DNA from: Calditrichota bacterium
Lineage (GTDB): Bacteria; Calditrichota; Calditrichia; RBG-13-44-9
DNA length: 23,733 nucleotides
NCBI GenBank assembly: GCA_016934605.1
Contig: JAFGSO010000210.1
Span: 1-23,733 of the forward strand
Direction: 5' to 3'
The notes beneath the pieces are model-generated. The model was not told the origin of the DNA, ran no database searches, and saw nothing but the letters and a program-made list of their open reading frames with translations. The translations under genes and the position numbers were made by a program. Below are positions 1 through 8,030 of the stretch, one piece after another (within the stretch, counting starts at the first letter, position 1; the number at the start of each line of letters is the position of its first letter).

Positions 1-1118
1 GGCGTGTTCAGAAGTGACGGGTATTCCGCCAGTGCATACAGCGCATCTGCATCAATTATCACGGGTTTATCCAAATTTCGCAGAATATCCACTATCGCTT
101 TCTGCGTTTTATCGGCACGTCCCAATCCTGGACCAATGGCCAGCACATCGCACCAGTCCAGCAGAAACTGTACATCCTCATCTTCAGCCGAATCAAGAAT
201 TTCCCGTCCATAAGGTCGGGTGATCACTTCTGTCAGCTTCGTTTCCATAATGGGATTGAGTGAGGCAGGAATTCCCAGTATCACCATACCGGCTCCTGTG
301 TATAGTGCAGCCTGAGAAGTAAGGGCGGCTGCACCGGTATATCCAGCCGATCCGGCCAGAATACTCAGTTTTCCGCACATATATTTATGAGCGTCGGGTG
401 CTCGGTCGGGAAGTTCAATATCAGGGGATTCAACTATCTGGATTTTAACGGCGGGATCATTCAGGCGGATTTGAGGAATACCAATATCCACGATATACAG
501 CTCACCCACATATTTTTTAGCCGGATAAAAAACATGACAGATTTTAGGCAGAGCCATCGTCACTGTCATGTCCGCCATCACTACTTCACCTTTCACTACC
601 GGGCTGTCCGCATTCAGTCCGGATGGCACATCCACCGATATCACCGGGCAATTGAGTTTATTGATGAATTCTATTATATCCTTCATGAATCCATAAACAG
701 CACCGGCGATACCGGTACCCAATAGAGCATCCACCACCAGATCAGGACCATTCCGGTCAATCTTGTTCAACTGTTTTTTTTCGGAAATAAATTCAACCGG
801 GATTTCGAGTTTGCGAATAATATCATAGTTTGCCCTGGCATCGCCTTTCAAATCTTCCTCTGCTGCCGCCACAAAGAATTTTACCTTCATGCCAGCATTC
901 CACAGATAACGTCCAATCACATACCCGTCACCGCCGTTATTACCTTTTCCGCAAAAAACATAGACAGTTTCTTCTCCCTCCGGCTCAAACTGGTTCTCTA
1001 TTACCATAAATGTCCCCTTCCCGGCATTCTCCATCAGAACCATGCCGGGAATACCCAGTTCTTTTATGGCAAAACGATCCATTTCCCTCATTTCACCAGA
1101 AGTTACTATTTTCAGCAT
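1..1118 (-). CDS. nnr: Bifunctional NAD(P)H-hydrate repair enzyme Nnr (3' end cut by window)
   Basis: Repairs hydrated NADH/NADPH in the cytoplasm: the N-terminal YjeF domain epimerises the R/S forms and the C-terminal ribokinase-like domain dehydrates the S form using ADP. Reading the minus strand from ATG at 1118 gives an unbroken frame of about 372 codons that leaves the window at base 1. The epimerase domain shows G-K-G-N-N-G-G-D-G at residues 57-65, D-A-L-L-G-T-G from residue 130 and D-V-P-S-G at 163-167. The dehydratase domain begins near residue 245 and shows S-A-G-Y-T-G-A-A, G-P-G-L-G-R at 329-334 and D-A-D-A-L at 356-360. Full-length homologues are about 500 residues, so roughly a quarter is missing, including the late catalytic motif. 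A GGAGG Shine-Dalgarno sequence lies 11 bases before the start. It follows the PdxJ-like gene after 117 bases; pdxJ and nnr are often neighbours in other bacteria. Confidence 0.93.
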   Translation of the reverse strand, partial: MLKIVTSGEMREMDRFAIKELGIPGMVLMENAGKGTFMVIENQFEPEGEETVYVFCGKGNNGGDGYVIGRYLWNAGMKVKFFVAAAEEDLKGDARANYDIIRKLEIPVEFISEKKQLNKIDRNGPDLVVDALLGTGIAGAVYGFMKDIIEFINKLNCPVISVDVPSGLNADSPVVKGEVVMADMTVTMALPKICHVFYPAKKYVGELYIVDIGIPQIRLNDPAVKIQIVESPDIELPDRAPDAHKYMCGKLSILAGSAGYTGAAALTSQAALYTGAGMVILGIPASLNPIMETKLTEVITRPYGREILDSAEDEDVQFLLDWCDVLAIGPGLGRADKTQKAIVDILRNLDKPVIIDADALYALAEYPSLLNT

Positions 1119-1235
1119 ATCTGCCTTTCCCTCCGGTTTAAATTCCGGGGCGATATTATATTTTCAAAGGATGATTTAAATACATGATATCTGCAATGCA
1201 GAAAACTTTAAGGTGACCGGCCAGTTGAAAAATAC

Positions 1236-1964
1236 TCAGTCTACTTCCCGGTAACGTATCAGCTCCAGAGCTTCTTTAACGGTCTGCGTTATTCCCACAA
1301 AGAGGGATCTTTGAATAAATCCCGAACCGACAATAATATCCTCCAGGTTCGGTGACTGTGCCAGTGCCGAGATGTCATCGAAACCGATATTACCGGAACA
1401 ATTAACCCCAATACCCCATTTCCCCACAGCCAGTGCAGCCGATTTTATTTTATCCAGAGCCACAATTTCTTCATTTATATCGGAAGCCGAGGTAAATTCT
1501 CTGACATCAAGCTCAACATAATCCACCGACAGTTTACTGATGGCTCTTAATGAGTCTATCTCGGGTCGCACCAAAATCGAAACCGCGATGTCGTTGGCCT
1601 GAAAATTCGGAACCATCTGTTCCATTTCTTCCTGGATTGAATTGGGATTCAGAGGTTCTATCTTTCCGGCAACACCGGGTGACACATCCAGGAATGTTAC
1701 CATATCGGGCTTCAGGGACAGAGAGAGGCGCATGATGTCTGCCTGAATGGGAATCCGGAGATTAAAGAATGAACGGTTCATGTCCTTCAGCAATCGGAGA
1801 TCTTTTTCCTGAATTCCTTTCTGCGAACCACTGAAGGTGCACACTAATCCATTTGCCCCGGCAGTTTCTGCCAGAATTCCAAAGCGTACCGGATCTATTC
1901 CATCGTCATTCATCACAGATCTGATAATGGCCAGATCGTCCAGCAAGATACTTAAACGTTTCAT
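1236..1964 (-). CDS. PdxJ-fold protein lacking the pyridoxine 5'-phosphate synthase active site
   Basis: The 242-residue protein aligns end to end with pyridoxine 5'-phosphate synthase (PdxJ, about 240 residues), a TIM barrel that condenses deoxyxylulose phosphate with 3-amino-2-oxopropyl phosphate. Scaffold matches include D-P-V at 24-26, A-E-T-A-G-A-N-G at 32-39, F-N-L at 67-69, V-E-L-D near 150, G-V-N at 186-188 and a terminal V-G-S-G-F-I-x-R. The catalytic residues are gone. By my alignment to remembered E. coli PdxJ (constant offset of two), His45 becomes Thr43, Glu72 becomes Arg70 and His193 becomes Gly191. The N-I-D-H start motif becomes L-L-D-D, and the phosphate-binding R-E-D-R-R-H stretch becomes S-G-S-Q-K-G. 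Canonical PdxJ activity is therefore unlikely; a divergent enzyme or non-catalytic binder is possible. The frame is intact, and a good AGGGAG ribosome site precedes the ATG. It lies 15 bases after the lipoprotein gene, probably in one operon. Confidence 0.8.
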   Translation of the reverse strand: MKRLSILLDDLAIIRSVMNDDGIDPVRFGILAETAGANGLVCTFSGSQKGIQEKDLRLLKDMNRSFFNLRIPIQADIMRLSLSLKPDMVTFLDVSPGVAGKIEPLNPNSIQEEMEQMVPNFQANDIAVSILVRPEIDSLRAISKLSVDYVELDVREFTSASDINEEIVALDKIKSAALAVGKWGIGVNCSGNIGFDDISALAQSPNLEDIIVGSGFIQRSLFVGITQTVKEALELIRYREVD

Positions 1965-1979
1965 AAAGAAATACTCCCT

Positions 1980-2516
1980 TTAGATTTTCAAATCTTCCCA
2001 GAATGAAATATAATACCGTTGTCCCCGCTGAATAAATTGAAAAAGAACTTCTCCGTTCAGAGGAGGTATGTCCCGTCCACCGTCCAGGGTTAAGGTAAAG
2101 GTAATATAATGTTCAATTAGATAGCCCTGCGATTGTTCAGAGGGAGCAGGAAATGAGACGGTATCCGCTGGGGAAATAGTATTCCATACCACATCGAGTG
2201 TTCGAAAGTACCTGAACATTCCACCGGTGGTCTGCAGTTCGGTATCCCTCCCCCATTCGATCGGTTTTGGTGGATAGGTATTATAATCGATACTCTTAAA
2301 GAGAAAGGTGCTGTCAAGAACTTCACTGTATACCAGTGAATCCTTAAAAGTATAAGCGTACCTGAAATTGATCAGTACCTCTTCCGGATTTTTCTGCTGT
2401 GTAATGAGACGTGAATGGGAAGCGTCTTCCTCTGCCAGTGAGGGTGCGAAGGGATTTCGACAGGAATTAAAAAATAGAATAATAAATATAAGGTCAAATA
2501 AAATATATTTTTGCAT
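1980..2516 (-). CDS. Small lipoprotein, second of a tandem paralogous pair
   Basis: A 178-residue secreted lipoprotein of unknown function. I chose the ATG at 2516, which gives a short hydrophobic signal peptide ending in a lipobox (F-F-N-S-C). The mature protein begins C-R-N-P-F, a style common for outer-membrane lipoproteins of Calditrichota-like bacteria. An upstream in-frame start at 2561 would add 15 residues inside the previous gene and bury the signal peptide, so it is unlikely. The body resembles the preceding gene product: N-P-E-E-V-L-x-x-F-x-Y-A near residue 43, W-G-R-D-T-E-L in the middle and Y-Y-I-S-F-W-E-D at the end, against W-S-R-D-D-E-L and W-Y-I-Y-Y-W-E-D in the partner. The compact length and W-E-D ending could suit an NTF2-like fold, but this is a guess. 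The start is separated from the upstream stop by one base, so translation is probably coupled. Confidence 0.75.
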   Translation of the reverse strand: MQKYILFDLIFIILFFNSCRNPFAPSLAEEDASHSRLITQQKNPEEVLINFRYAYTFKDSLVYSEVLDSTFLFKSIDYNTYPPKPIEWGRDTELQTTGGMFRYFRTLDVVWNTISPADTVSFPAPSEQSQGYLIEHYITFTLTLDGGRDIPPLNGEVLFQFIQRGQRYYISFWEDLKI

Positions 2517-2517
2517 A

Positions 2518-3102
2518 TCAGCGATAGGTGGCTTTGAGAATGGACCAGGTGCTGTCCGCATCGTCCGCTGTGGTCTGAAAATCCTCCCAGTAATAAATAT
2601 ACCACAGCGATTGGGATGAACGGAAAATTCTGAAAATGCTTTGTCCGGTATAATATTCCGTATACAGCTGATTGTTTATTTCAATCTGATAATCAAACTG
2701 TACCTGGAGGGTGTCCTGAGATGTTCCGGTTTGAACAGGACCTTTCACGTTATATATTTGTAACATCAGCTCATTCCGCTGACGGTCTGTAATCAGCTTT
2801 CTGAAATAGGCGAGTTCATCATCACGGCTCCAGTCCAGCAGACGGTAAGCGGCATCCTGCTGAGGAACAAAATGAAAAGTAATCGGAAAATCCTCCGGAT
2901 TCACCAGAACCGATTCATAGTAGTTCCAGTTGGGTTCCTGAAAAGCATACTGAAGCTGCTTCAACAAAGAATCCGGATTACTCTGAAGATTACTGATTGG
3001 CTGAATAGGAGTCTGAACATCCGGGGGACTGGGCTCCCTGGTATCAAACGGATTTGTACATCCAAGGAATATAAGTAAAATAATGCATAGTATCGTTTTC
3101 AC
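2518..3102 (-). CDS. Small lipoprotein, first of a tandem paralogous pair
   Basis: A 194-residue lipoprotein of unknown function starting at a GTG. An in-frame TAA lies only a few codons upstream and no ATG is available before the signal peptide, so GTG is the sensible start. The signal peptide is typical (K-T, then I-L-C-I-I-L-L-I-F) with lipobox L-G-C at about residues 13-15. The mature protein opens C-T-N-P-F-D-T-R-E-P, then a Pro/Gln-rich linker, then a globular region ending in a W-Y-I-Y-Y-W-E-D motif and a short tail. It is a paralogue of the next gene on this strand. It is the first gene of a likely four-gene minus-strand unit (lipoprotein, lipoprotein, PdxJ-like, nnr). It is divergent from ligA across only 65 bases, which must hold both promoters. 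Confidence 0.75.
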   Translation of the reverse strand: MKTILCIILLIFLGCTNPFDTREPSPPDVQTPIQPISNLQSNPDSLLKQLQYAFQEPNWNYYESVLVNPEDFPITFHFVPQQDAAYRLLDWSRDDELAYFRKLITDRQRNELMLQIYNVKGPVQTGTSQDTLQVQFDYQIEINNQLYTEYYTGQSIFRIFRSSQSLWYIYYWEDFQTTADDADSTWSILKATYR

Positions 3103-3167
3103 AGTATCTGGATTTTACAAAATATTTTACCGATATTCAAAAAGAAATTTTGTGGAGGCTGATTGCC

Positions 3168-5183
3168 ATGGATAAAAGGGAAGCAAAAAAGGAAATTAAC
3201 CGGCTGCGGGCCGAAATACAGCATTATGATTATCTTTATTATGTTCTCGCTGCACCTGAAATTTCCGATTATGAGTACGATCAGCTTATGAAAAAGCTGG
3301 AAGCACTGGAAGAACAATTCCCCGAACTTATTTCGCCGGATTCCCCAACTCGAAGGGTAAGTGGAGAACCAACAAAAATATTTCCTGTGGTATCCCATCG
3401 CAAGCCAATGATGAGTCTGGCTAATACCTACAGTGAGGAAGATATCCGGGACTTCGACCGAAGAGTTCGTAATCTTCTTCGGGATAACGAGCCCTATGAA
3501 TATGTATGCGAATTAAAAATCGATGGCCTTGCCATCAGTATGTTGTATAAAGATGGAATGATGATGAGAGCAGCCACCCGGGGCGATGGTGAACAGGGCG
3601 ACGATGTGACGAATAACGTCAAAACCATCAGAAGCCTTCCCCTGAAGGTGGTAACCGGTGATGCGGCGCTGGAAAACCTGGAAGTACGCGGTGAAGTATA
3701 TTTTAATCGCGCGGATCTGAGCTCACTTAATCAGGAAAGAGTTGAAAATAACGAGATTCCTTTTGCCAATCCCCGCAATGCTGCTGCTGGATCTTTAAAG
3801 CTGCAGGACCCTCGCCAGGTTGCCAAAAGACCTTTGAAGATATTCTGCTACTGGATAGAGTCGGTGGTAGAATCACAAAAAATCAGAAACCATATTGAAG
3901 GTTTGGATATTCTTCGTCAACTTCATTTTCCCGTGAATACTCATTATATATTGTGTAAAAATATAGATGAAGTAATACGATTCTGGAGTGAATGGCAGAA
4001 GAACCGCTACTCCGTTCCTTACGATATTGACGGCATCGTGGTGAAAGTGAACAGTTATGAACAACAGCAGCGCCTGGGCAGCACCGCCAAGAGTCCTCGC
4101 TGGGCCATCGCATTCAAGTTTGAGACCGAGCAAACCGAAACCACTCTCCGTGAAATCGTCTGGCAGGTTGGTCGCACCGGAGTGGTAACGCCGGTGGCTT
4201 TGCTGGAACCGGTTAAACTGATGGGTTCCACCGTCAGCAGGGCCACTCTTCATAATGTAGAAGAACTTCAGCGCCTTGATGTGAGAATCGGAGACAAGGT
4301 GATTCTTGAAAAAGGGGGAGATGTTATTCCCAAAGTGGTGCGGGTAGTGTTGGAAAAACGGCCGCCGGATTCGCAACCTTACCTCATCCCTGACACATGC
4401 CCGGTCTGCGGATCGAAGCTGATACGTCAGCCGGGGGAAATAGCTCTTCGCTGCGAGAATGTTGCCTGTCCCGAACAGGTAGCCCGGCGCATCGAACATT
4501 TTGCCTCCCGTCGTGCCATGGATATTGAAGGTCTGGGAGAAAAAGTGGTTGAACTGCTGCTGAACAGCAAGCTGATCCGGGATTACGGCGATCTTTATTA
4601 TCTGGAGAAGGAAAAGATAGCCTCTCTCGAAAGAATGGGAGAGAAGAGTGCAGAAAACTTGCTTGCTTCACTGGAAGAAAGTAAGAATAAACCACTATCC
4701 CGCCTTATTTTTGCACTGGGAATTCCCTTTGTTGGCGAGGGAGCGGCCCGTCTTCTGGCGGTTAATTTTCAATCAATTGACAACCTGACAGAGGCATCTG
4801 CCGGGGAAATGGAAGAAGTTGAGGGAATCGGTGAAAAAACAGCTCAGAGCGTGGTTTCATTTTTCAACCAGAAAGAAAACATCGAAGTTATTGAGAAATT
4901 AAAACAAGCCGGTATAAATTTTTCTGGAACTGGTACTGTTTCCAGAACCAGCGGACAGTTTGCGGGGAAAACATTTGTCTTCACCGGTTCCATGGAGAGG
5001 CTTTCGCGGAATGAAGCAGCCGAAAAGGTCCGGCAGAGAGGCGGAATTGCTACTAACAGTGTGAGCAGCAAAACCGATTTTGTTGTTGTTGGGAAAGATC
5101 CTGGATCTAAATACCAGAAAGCACAGCAGCTCGGCATCCGCATCCTTAGCGAAGAAGAATTTTTGAGAATGCTGGGAGAGTGA
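3168..5183 (+). CDS. ligA: NAD-dependent DNA ligase LigA
   Basis: Seals nicks in duplex DNA during replication and repair, using NAD+ to adenylate its active-site lysine. The 671-residue length is normal. Domain order: N-terminal Ia domain with the H-Y-D-Y-L-Y-Y region (about 19-25), adenylation domain with the nucleophile K117 in C-E-L-K-I-D-G, followed by T-R-G-D-G and G-D-D-V-T-N-N. An OB fold comes next, then a zinc finger with C411, C414, C429 and C434, helix-hairpin-helix repeats around 500-570 and a C-terminal BRCT domain (G-K-T-F-V-F-T-G). The ATG at 3168 is preceded by GGAGG with a nine-base spacer. An upstream TTG at 3150 overlaps that ribosome site and is rejected. The endonuclease III gene follows after 116 bases on the same strand, placing two base-excision-repair enzymes side by side. 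Confidence 0.97.
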   Translation: MDKREAKKEINRLRAEIQHYDYLYYVLAAPEISDYEYDQLMKKLEALEEQFPELISPDSPTRRVSGEPTKIFPVVSHRKPMMSLANTYSEEDIRDFDRRVRNLLRDNEPYEYVCELKIDGLAISMLYKDGMMMRAATRGDGEQGDDVTNNVKTIRSLPLKVVTGDAALENLEVRGEVYFNRADLSSLNQERVENNEIPFANPRNAAAGSLKLQDPRQVAKRPLKIFCYWIESVVESQKIRNHIEGLDILRQLHFPVNTHYILCKNIDEVIRFWSEWQKNRYSVPYDIDGIVVKVNSYEQQQRLGSTAKSPRWAIAFKFETEQTETTLREIVWQVGRTGVVTPVALLEPVKLMGSTVSRATLHNVEELQRLDVRIGDKVILEKGGDVIPKVVRVVLEKRPPDSQPYLIPDTCPVCGSKLIRQPGEIALRCENVACPEQVARRIEHFASRRAMDIEGLGEKVVELLLNSKLIRDYGDLYYLEKEKIASLERMGEKSAENLLASLEESKNKPLSRLIFALGIPFVGEGAARLLAVNFQSIDNLTEASAGEMEEVEGIGEKTAQSVVSFFNQKENIEVIEKLKQAGINFSGTGTVSRTSGQFAGKTFVFTGSMERLSRNEAAEKVRQRGGIATNSVSSKTDFVVVGKDPGSKYQKAQQLGIRILSEEEFLRMLGE

Positions 5184-5191
5184 TAAGATTA

Positions 5192-5233
5192 AGTATGAAG
5201 GATTAAGGATGAAATCTGAATTCTGGAACCTGA
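5192..5233. repeat. Heptamer-phased degenerate repeat between ligA and nth
   Basis: Six consecutive seven-base units can be laid end to end: AGTATGA, AGGATTA, AGGATGA, AATCTGA, ATTCTGG, AACCTGA. Most share TGA or TTA at the end of the unit. It is non-coding and lies in the 116-base ligA-nth gap. It has the same period as repeats at 8518-8585 and 15176-15610, with a related purine-rich GGAT core. Confidence 0.6.
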
Positions 5234-5299
5234 TTCCATTACCATTACGCTTTACCTTAAAAAACTCAATCATAACTGAAACAATCTCATAGGTAATCC

Positions 5300-5944
5300 A
5301 TGCTGCCCAGAGCCAAAATCAGGGAAGTTCTGACGATTCTGCAGAATCACTATGGTTCTACTACCACCGCTTTGAGATATAACAACCTTTTTCAATTGCT
5401 GGTAGCTACCATTCTCTCGGCTCAAAGTACCGATAAACAGGTCAATAAAATTACAGCAGATCTGTTTGATGAATATCCCGATGCCGAATCGTTTCTAAAG
5501 CTCTCGGAAAATGAACTGGAAAAGCGGATAAAATCGATTGGATTGTATAAAAACAAAGCCAAAAATATATTGAAAGCCGCAGACAAACTGGTTAATGACT
5601 TTGGGGGTAAAGTGCCGGATTCCAGGGAAAAACTGATGGAACTTCCCGGGGTGGGCCGTAAAACAGCGAATGTGGTTCTCAGCATCGGCTTCCGGCAGGA
5701 TGCCATTGCGGTGGATACACACGTTTTCAGAGTATCTAACCGTATCGGCCTGGCAGAGGCGGATACCCCCAAGAAAACCGAAGAACAGCTGATGAAAAAT
5801 ATTCCCCGTTTTCATTGGTCCAACGCGCACCATTGGCTCATCTGGCATGGCCGACAGGTGTGCAAAGCCTCACGTCCTCTCTGCTCAGAATGTCCCCTAA
5901 AACATTATTGCCTGTATTATCAGGAGTTAAAACCATCTTCCTGA
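5300..5944 (+). CDS. nth: Endonuclease III (DNA glycosylase/AP lyase)
   Basis: Removes oxidised pyrimidines from DNA and cleaves the abasic strand; acts in base excision repair. The 214 residues match the usual 210-220. The helix-hairpin-helix is L-P-G-V-G-R-K at 115-121, carrying the catalytic lysine K121. The catalytic aspartate is D139 in V-D-T-H-V. The C-terminal [4Fe-4S] cluster ligands are C188, C195, C198 and C204 with the canonical 6-2-5 spacing. The ATG at 5300 is the first start of the frame; only a weak AGG lies before it, so the exact start is less sure than the identity. It follows ligA on the same strand but is separated by a repeat-containing spacer, so co-transcription is plausible but not shown. 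Confidence 0.96.
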   Translation: MLPRAKIREVLTILQNHYGSTTTALRYNNLFQLLVATILSAQSTDKQVNKITADLFDEYPDAESFLKLSENELEKRIKSIGLYKNKAKNILKAADKLVNDFGGKVPDSREKLMELPGVGRKTANVVLSIGFRQDAIAVDTHVFRVSNRIGLAEADTPKKTEEQLMKNIPRFHWSNAHHWLIWHGRQVCKASRPLCSECPLKHYCLYYQELKPSS

Positions 5945-6011
5945 ACAAATACATTTTTCCGTTTTAAGAAAACCTTTTAGTTCAAAGAGTTTCTTTTGCA
6001 CACAAATTTTA

Positions 6012-6040
6012 TTGACAAGTCGGTTAAGAAAAGCTATATT
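6012..6040 (+). promoter_or_regulatory. Near-consensus sigma-70 promoter
   Basis: TTGACA at 6012-6017 is followed after exactly 17 bases by TATATT at 6035-6040. This is a perfect -35 element and a five-of-six -10 element at optimal spacing. Transcription would start near 6047, about 46 bases before the ATG of the exported helix-hairpin-helix protein. It shows that this gene can be expressed independently of ligA and nth. Confidence 0.75.
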
Positions 6041-6092
6041 AATAGCGGAGTTGAATTTTCCCTGAGCTAACAAATTTTTCGGGAAGCCGTCC

Positions 6093-7991
6093 ATGAAAAC
6101 TGCGGTATTCCTTTTTGGGCTGGTAATGATACTTTGCTTTCTGCGGAATCCTGATCCGCTTTATGGTCAGGAGTCGGATGTTCTGAGTTCTCTGGAGGAC
6201 CTTGAAAATCCGGAAGAAGCAGATGATGCGGAGTGGCTCGAAAAATTATGGGAGCTGCGAGAAAATCCCCTTAATCTGAACAGCGCTTCCCTGGGAGAAC
6301 TGCTGCAGCTTCCTTTTTTGGATATTATTACTGCCAGGAAAATTCTGAAATATAGAGATACCCGCGACTTCTTTTCAAATATAAGGGATCTGCTTGCTAT
6401 TGAAGGACTCTCAGAAGAAATAGTTCATGCCATCCAGCCGTTTGTAACAGCAAAGCCTGTTTCACTTCCGGGATCTTTTATTTATCGTATTCAGGTTCGA
6501 ACTGAAATTCCCCGACGATTGGGATACCGGAGCCAGATATACCGGAATCCGTTTTACATTCAGCAACGCTTACTTTTCCAGACACGATACAACATTTCCG
6601 GAGGGATCATCTGGGAGAAAGATGCCGGCGAGCCCGATTACTTTGATTACGGAAGTTTTTACCTGCATTATCATCCTCCCGGAAAAAGATTTTCCATAAT
6701 TGCCGGAGACTATTATCAGAAGATTGGAACAGGTCTGATCAGCTGGTCTCCTTACGGCTCACCGCTATCCATCCAGGGACCCAATCCCTTTCATTCCGGT
6801 GGTCAGGGTAACAGGTCCACCCGCGAAAGCGGATTTTTTAGAGGCATTTCTTTGAATTATTCACCGATTCCGGGACTGAACATCCGTTTTTTCTATTCCC
6901 GTAATCAACTCGATGCAAGCAGAGATAAAATTACGGGTGAGGTAACCAGTCTCTATCTCACAGGGCTTCACAGAACTTCCGGAGAGCAGGAAAAGAGGCG
7001 TTATGTGACGGAAAATGTCACAGGATTTACAACAGAGCTAGATTATTCCTTCATCAATTTTGAGCTGGCACATCTGTATTTCCGTTATGAACCGGTGGTC
7101 AAATTTTTGGGCTCCGGTATCTCTTATACCAGTATCATAAACCGTTTTACCGGCGCAAATCTGAATGCAATCTCCGAACTCGCTCTGAAAGATCTGAAAA
7201 TTCCGGCATTTTTTCACTGTAGCAGTTACCGGGATAATCAGGCAAATTGGAATTTTATTGCTTATTATTTTCATCCACATTATTCAACTTTTCACGGGAA
7301 AACGATTGGCGGTTTTCAGGCTGAACCATCCAATAAATCCGGGACGGCCGCTGTCTGGCAATACAGACCTGTCAAGGGTTTTATGGTAGGGGCCGTGGCA
7401 CATTTTTATCGCGAAAATAAGTCACCGGATTCAAATCCTTTTACCGCACAGAATTATACTGCGGAAATTGTCCTGAAAAGGTGGAAAAATGTTATTAAGC
7501 TTCAGTGGCGCCGCACATACCGCCCGTTGTCGGGCGAACAGGAGTATAAGAAAAGCGATGGTTTAAGAATCAGTCATGAAACAGAAATAGAAAAGATGAT
7601 CCGTCTTGTAAATCGGGTCGATTTGCGCTGGATAAATCCGCTGGTTACAGAATCCGGATTTTACGGAATGAGTTTTTATCAGCAACTCGAACTGTCTAAG
7701 CCCAGTTGGTCCGCCGCGGTCAGATGGTCCGTCTTCGATATACCGGATTATGAAATGAGAATATATGAATTTGAAACTGATCTGCCCGGATCAATCCGCT
7801 CAGTTTTGCTCAACGGGAATGGATATAAGCTTTTCCTGATTTTACGGTTAAAATTCGGCCGGAGTGTTCAAATGGATTTTAAATATCAGCAACGTTATTA
7901 TCCGGATGAAACCACCATTGGCTCAGGAGCAGACAGTTTTCCTAAGCCCCGCATACATGAGCTCAGGTTTTCAATCATCTGCAGGAGGTAA
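6093..7991 (+). CDS. Exported helix-hairpin-helix protein with outer-membrane-like C-terminal region
   Basis: A 632-residue protein with an N-terminal signal peptide (hydrophobic stretch A-V-F-L-F-G-L-V-M-I-L, probable cleavage around residues 25-27). After an acidic linker, residues about 57-118 contain tandem ComEA-like helix-hairpin-helix units: N-P-L-N-L-N-S-A-S, L-L-Q-L-P-F-L, R-K-I-L-K-Y-R and L-L-A-I-E-G-L. The remaining 500 residues alternate polar and aromatic residues with many Tyr, Phe and Arg, as in outer-membrane beta-barrel proteins, and include a G-x-G-L-I-S-W-S-P segment around 210. Proteins with this architecture occur in Bacteroidota and relatives but their role is not established; DNA binding or uptake at the cell surface is only a guess from the ComEA-like part. 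It has its own strong promoter, and fmdB-like converges on it 39 bases downstream. Confidence 0.7.
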   Translation: MKTAVFLFGLVMILCFLRNPDPLYGQESDVLSSLEDLENPEEADDAEWLEKLWELRENPLNLNSASLGELLQLPFLDIITARKILKYRDTRDFFSNIRDLLAIEGLSEEIVHAIQPFVTAKPVSLPGSFIYRIQVRTEIPRRLGYRSQIYRNPFYIQQRLLFQTRYNISGGIIWEKDAGEPDYFDYGSFYLHYHPPGKRFSIIAGDYYQKIGTGLISWSPYGSPLSIQGPNPFHSGGQGNRSTRESGFFRGISLNYSPIPGLNIRFFYSRNQLDASRDKITGEVTSLYLTGLHRTSGEQEKRRYVTENVTGFTTELDYSFINFELAHLYFRYEPVVKFLGSGISYTSIINRFTGANLNAISELALKDLKIPAFFHCSSYRDNQANWNFIAYYFHPHYSTFHGKTIGGFQAEPSNKSGTAAVWQYRPVKGFMVGAVAHFYRENKSPDSNPFTAQNYTAEIVLKRWKNVIKLQWRRTYRPLSGEQEYKKSDGLRISHETEIEKMIRLVNRVDLRWINPLVTESGFYGMSFYQQLELSKPSWSAAVRWSVFDIPDYEMRIYEFETDLPGSIRSVLLNGNGYKLFLILRLKFGRSVQMDFKYQQRYYPDETTIGSGADSFPKPRIHELRFSIICRR

Positions 7992-8002
7992 AAAAGGGAA
8001 AT

Positions 8003-8019
8003 GGTGACAACCTGTCACC
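8003..8019 (-). terminator. Perfect short hairpin, possible terminator of the fmdB-like gene
   Basis: GGTGACA at 8003-8009 and TGTCACC at 8013-8019 form a perfect seven-base stem with a three-base loop. It sits between two convergent genes, 12 bases past the stop of the minus-strand FmdB-like gene. On the minus strand a loose T-rich stretch (ATTTCCCTTTTTT) follows the stem; on the plus strand there is no T run. A minus-strand terminator is possible but imperfect. Confidence 0.4.
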
Positions 8020-8030
8020 CCGGTTTATGC

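Noticed and set aside
387..725. Plus-strand open frame of 112 codons
   Set aside because: Lies antisense inside nnr, whose own frame is unbroken with all family motifs; composition is that of a shadow frame.
3150..3167. Upstream TTG start for ligA
   Set aside because: It overlaps the GGAGG ribosome site of the ATG at 3168 and would add six residues not seen in the family.
3873..4499. Minus-strand open frame of 208 codons
   Set aside because: Entirely antisense to ligA, with no motif and His/Phe-rich shadow composition.
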